Assembly (NCBI GenBank): GCA_016781705.1
Contig: JADDPV010000286.1
Coordinates: 1-24,141, forward strand
From: Rubrobacter sp.
GTDB taxonomy: Bacteria; Actinomycetota; Rubrobacteria; Rubrobacterales; Rubrobacteraceae
Direction of reading: 5' to 3'
DNA: 24,141 nucleotides
Position 1 is the stretch's first letter; each line of letters begins with the position of its first letter. Below the pieces are notes generated by a model, which ran no database searches, was not told the DNA's origin, and saw only the letters and a list, made by a program, of their open reading frames with translations. Both the position numbers and the translations under genes were made by a program. Shown piece after piece: positions 22,383 to 24,141 of the stretch.

Positions 22383-23735
22383 CTAACCCGGGATGCGGGC
22401 GACCGCCTCGTCTATCGCCTCCTCGGAGTACTCCAGGTCCACGAGGTTACCGGCGAGGTACGCCTCGTAGGCGGCCAGATCGAAGTGGCCGTGGCCGCAG
22501 AGGTTGAAGAGGATAACCTTCTCCTCGCCCGCCTCCCTCGCCTCTAGCGCGAGGTCCACCGTCGCCTTTATGGCGTGGTTCACCTCCGGCGCGGGGATGA
22601 TGCCCTCGGCCCTCGCGAAGAGGACGCCCGCCTCGAAGGTCGGGTTCTGCGGGTAGGCGCGCGCCTCGACGAGCCCCTCGGCGACGAGCGCGGAGACCAC
22701 CGGAGAGTCGCCATGGTAGCGCAAACCCCCGGCGTGAATACCGGACGGGACGAAAGTGTGCCCGAGCGTGTACATCTTCATCATCGGCGTCGTCCCGGCT
22801 GTGTCCCCGAAGTCGTAGACGTAGCGGCCTTTGGTCAGCGTCGGGCACGAGGAGGGCTCGACCGCGACGATGCGCGTGTCCCGGCTGTTTTTCAGGTTCT
22901 CCCCGATAAAGGGGAAGGCGACGCCGCCGAAGTTCGAACCGCCGCCGACGCAGCCGACCACCACGTCCGGGTACTCGCCGGCCATCTCCATCTGCTGAAG
23001 GGCCTCTTGCCCGATCACGGTCTGGTGCAACAAGACGTGGTTCAGGACGCTGCCCAAAGAGTACTTCGCGTCGTCGTTGGCGACGGCGTCCTCGACGGCC
23101 TCGCTTATGGCTATGCCCAGGGAGCCGGGCGAGTCGGGGTTCTCTTGGAGGATGTTCCTGCCGGCCTGGGTGAGTTCGGTGGGACTGGCGTGGACCTCCG
23201 CGCCGTAGGTCTGCATCATTACGCGGCGGTAGGGCTTGTGGTCGTAGCTCACACGCACCATGTAGACGGTGCAATCGAGGTCCATCTGGCGGCAGGCGAA
23301 GGCCAGGGAGGAGCCCCACTGGCCGGCGCCGGTCTCGGTAGCGAGGCGTTTTACGCCCTCCATCTTGTTGTAGTAGGCCTGGGGGACGGCGGTGTTCGGC
23401 TTGTGGCTGCCGGTGGGGCTTCCGCCCTCGTACTTGTAGTAGATGTGGGCGGGGGTATCCAGGGCGCGTTCGAGGCGGCGGGCGCGGAAGAGCGGGGTCG
23501 GGCGCCAGAGCGCGTAGATCTCGCGCACCTCCTCCGGGATGGGGACGTAGGGCTCGGCCGTCACCTCCTGGCGTATGACCTCCTCGGGGAAGATCGGGGC
23601 GAACGCCTCCGGTCCCACAGGCTCGCGTGTCGCCGGGTTCAGCGGCGGCTCGAGCCCGAAGGGCAGGTCCGGGACGACGTTGTACCAGCTCTCCGGGATG
23701 CCCTTCTCGGCGAGGATGAACTTCGTCGGCTCCAT
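22383..23735 (-). CDS. trpB: TrpB2-type tryptophan synthase beta chain
   Basis: A 450-residue PLP enzyme of fold type II. The PLP lysine is Lys112 in GSPTGSHKPNTA, and the phosphate-binding loop is CVGGGSNFGG (262-271). WRPTPLFRA (78-86), ETGAGQWGSS (134-143) and a long N-terminal extension compared with classical TrpB place it in the TrpB2 group (TIGR01415 type). TrpB condenses indole with serine to tryptophan; TrpB2 enzymes can do this without a close TrpA partner, and some may act as serine deaminases or indole salvagers. No trpA or other trp gene lies nearby. ATG 23735 is preferred, with GAGG about 9 nt upstream; an in-frame ATG at 23774 would add 13 residues. It has 171 bp of non-coding DNA upstream in which no clear promoter was recognised. 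Confidence 0.93.
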   Translation of the reverse strand: MEPTKFILAEKGIPESWYNVVPDLPFGLEPPLNPATREPVGPEAFAPIFPEEVIRQEVTAEPYVPIPEEVREIYALWRPTPLFRARRLERALDTPAHIYYKYEGGSPTGSHKPNTAVPQAYYNKMEGVKRLATETGAGQWGSSLAFACRQMDLDCTVYMVRVSYDHKPYRRVMMQTYGAEVHASPTELTQAGRNILQENPDSPGSLGIAISEAVEDAVANDDAKYSLGSVLNHVLLHQTVIGQEALQQMEMAGEYPDVVVGCVGGGSNFGGVAFPFIGENLKNSRDTRIVAVEPSSCPTLTKGRYVYDFGDTAGTTPMMKMYTLGHTFVPSGIHAGGLRYHGDSPVVSALVAEGLVEARAYPQNPTFEAGVLFARAEGIIPAPEVNHAIKATVDLALEAREAGEEKVILFNLCGHGHFDLAAYEAYLAGNLVDLEYSEEAIDEAVARIPG

Positions 23736-23906
23736 CGCGAAAACCTCGTTTCTAGCTGGCCGGCTCGTCAGCATTTCAGCTTACAGGATTTTGCGCTACC
23801 GGGCCGTCCACGACCACGACGGTTCGGATGAGGGAGTACCTCCAACGAAGCAGCGGGCACGCTGCGCGGCGCGCCCGCGAGCCGATCTCCGGCGGCTACT
23901 CGTTCC

Positions 23907-24141
23907 CTACCGAAGCACCACCACGGCGTCGCCGATCGGGCGCTCCCCGGTGGCGTCGGAGGGGCGGTTGACGAGCCACTCGCCGATGGTCAGGGACGAC
24001 GTGGAGCCGCCGCCATCGAGGTTGACGGCCTCTCCGGCCCCCAGAGCGTCGATGATGGCCACGCTCTCCTCGAAGCTCCACCCGATGCTGTAGCCGGGTC
24101 GTCTGCCGTCCATGGCGACGAGGAGCAGATCTCCGCCGGGC
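23907..24141 (-). CDS. Phosphodiester glycosidase family protein, C-terminal part (runs off the window)
   Basis: Only the last ~77 residues are inside the window; the frame is open through 24141. The visible part reads GGDLLLVAMDGRRPGYSIG, then a helix FEESVAIIDALGAGEAVNLD, GGGSTSSLTI, and a final strand ending VVVLR with stop TAG 23909-23907. The V-x-x-D-G-R-x-x-G-x-S-x-G and N-L-D-G-G-G-S-T pair is the hallmark of the NAGPA/DUF2233 phosphodiester glycosidase domain, whose members cleave or bind sugar phosphodiesters, commonly outside the cell in wall or exopolysaccharide metabolism. Export signal and any extra domains lie upstream and cannot be judged. Stop to trpB start distance is 171 bp, so co-transcription with trpB is possible. 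Confidence 0.85.
   Translation of the reverse strand, partial: PGGDLLLVAMDGRRPGYSIGWSFEESVAIIDALGAGEAVNLDGGGSTSSLTIGEWLVNRPSDATGERPIGDAVVVLR

Noticed and set aside
1..24141. CRISPR arrays, insertion sequences, integrases, complete tRNA or rRNA genes.
   Set aside because: No regularly spaced repeats, transposase motifs, terminal inverted repeats or RNA gene sequences were recognised by eye.

Overview
The window is high-GC DNA with many GTG and some TTG starts, strong GGAGG-type Shine-Dalgarno sites and closely packed genes. Gene content and protein style suggest an actinomycete of the Rubrobacter type. The organism is an inference, because no rRNA or other phylogenetic marker gene is present.

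Layout. 1-1.75 kb: a decayed polytopic membrane (GT-C-like) gene. 1.8-3.55 kb (-): a VanW-domain cell-envelope protein. 3.83-4.35 kb (+): a small helical protein with its own promoter and a clear terminator. 4.4-8.7 kb (-): an amino-acid/amine catabolic run in transcription order ald, a deleted aminotransferase remnant, gabT, and a nitronate monooxygenase-like flavoprotein. 8.9-10.9 kb (+): a compact three-gene cassette of small lipoprotein, YgiC/YjfC-type ATP-grasp ligase and DUF350 membrane protein. 11.1-14.0 kb (+): an APC permease and an aldehyde dehydrogenase, then a broken metallo-beta-lactamase-fold gene. 14.7-15.7 kb (+): a CPBP membrane protease that overlaps tail-to-tail with an amidase (-). 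17.2-19.5 kb (-): a 760-residue LOV-PAS-GAF-PP2C protein, very likely a blue-light-sensing serine phosphatase, divergent from a manganese-type superoxide dismutase (+). 20.3-21.7 kb: two divergent broken genes (Crp/Fnr regulator and beta-propeller). 21.7-22.4 kb (+): a HAD phosphatase. 22.4-23.7 kb (-): a TrpB2-type tryptophan synthase beta chain. 23.9 kb to the edge (-): the C-terminus of a phosphodiester glycosidase-like protein.

How the parts may work together. Permease, aldehyde dehydrogenase, GabT and Ald would make a coherent route for import and oxidation of omega-amino acids or polyamine-derived aldehydes. The ATP-grasp cassette resembles the yjfL/yjfM/yjfC and ygiB/ygiC gene sets of E. 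coli, whose chemistry is unresolved. The LOV phosphatase next to sodA suggests a link between light and oxidative stress. Five genes are clearly decayed, by frameshifts, internal stops or deletion, while the genes between them are intact.

The two most interesting items are the LOV-PAS-GAF-PP2C photoreceptor and the lipoprotein/ATP-grasp/DUF350 cassette.
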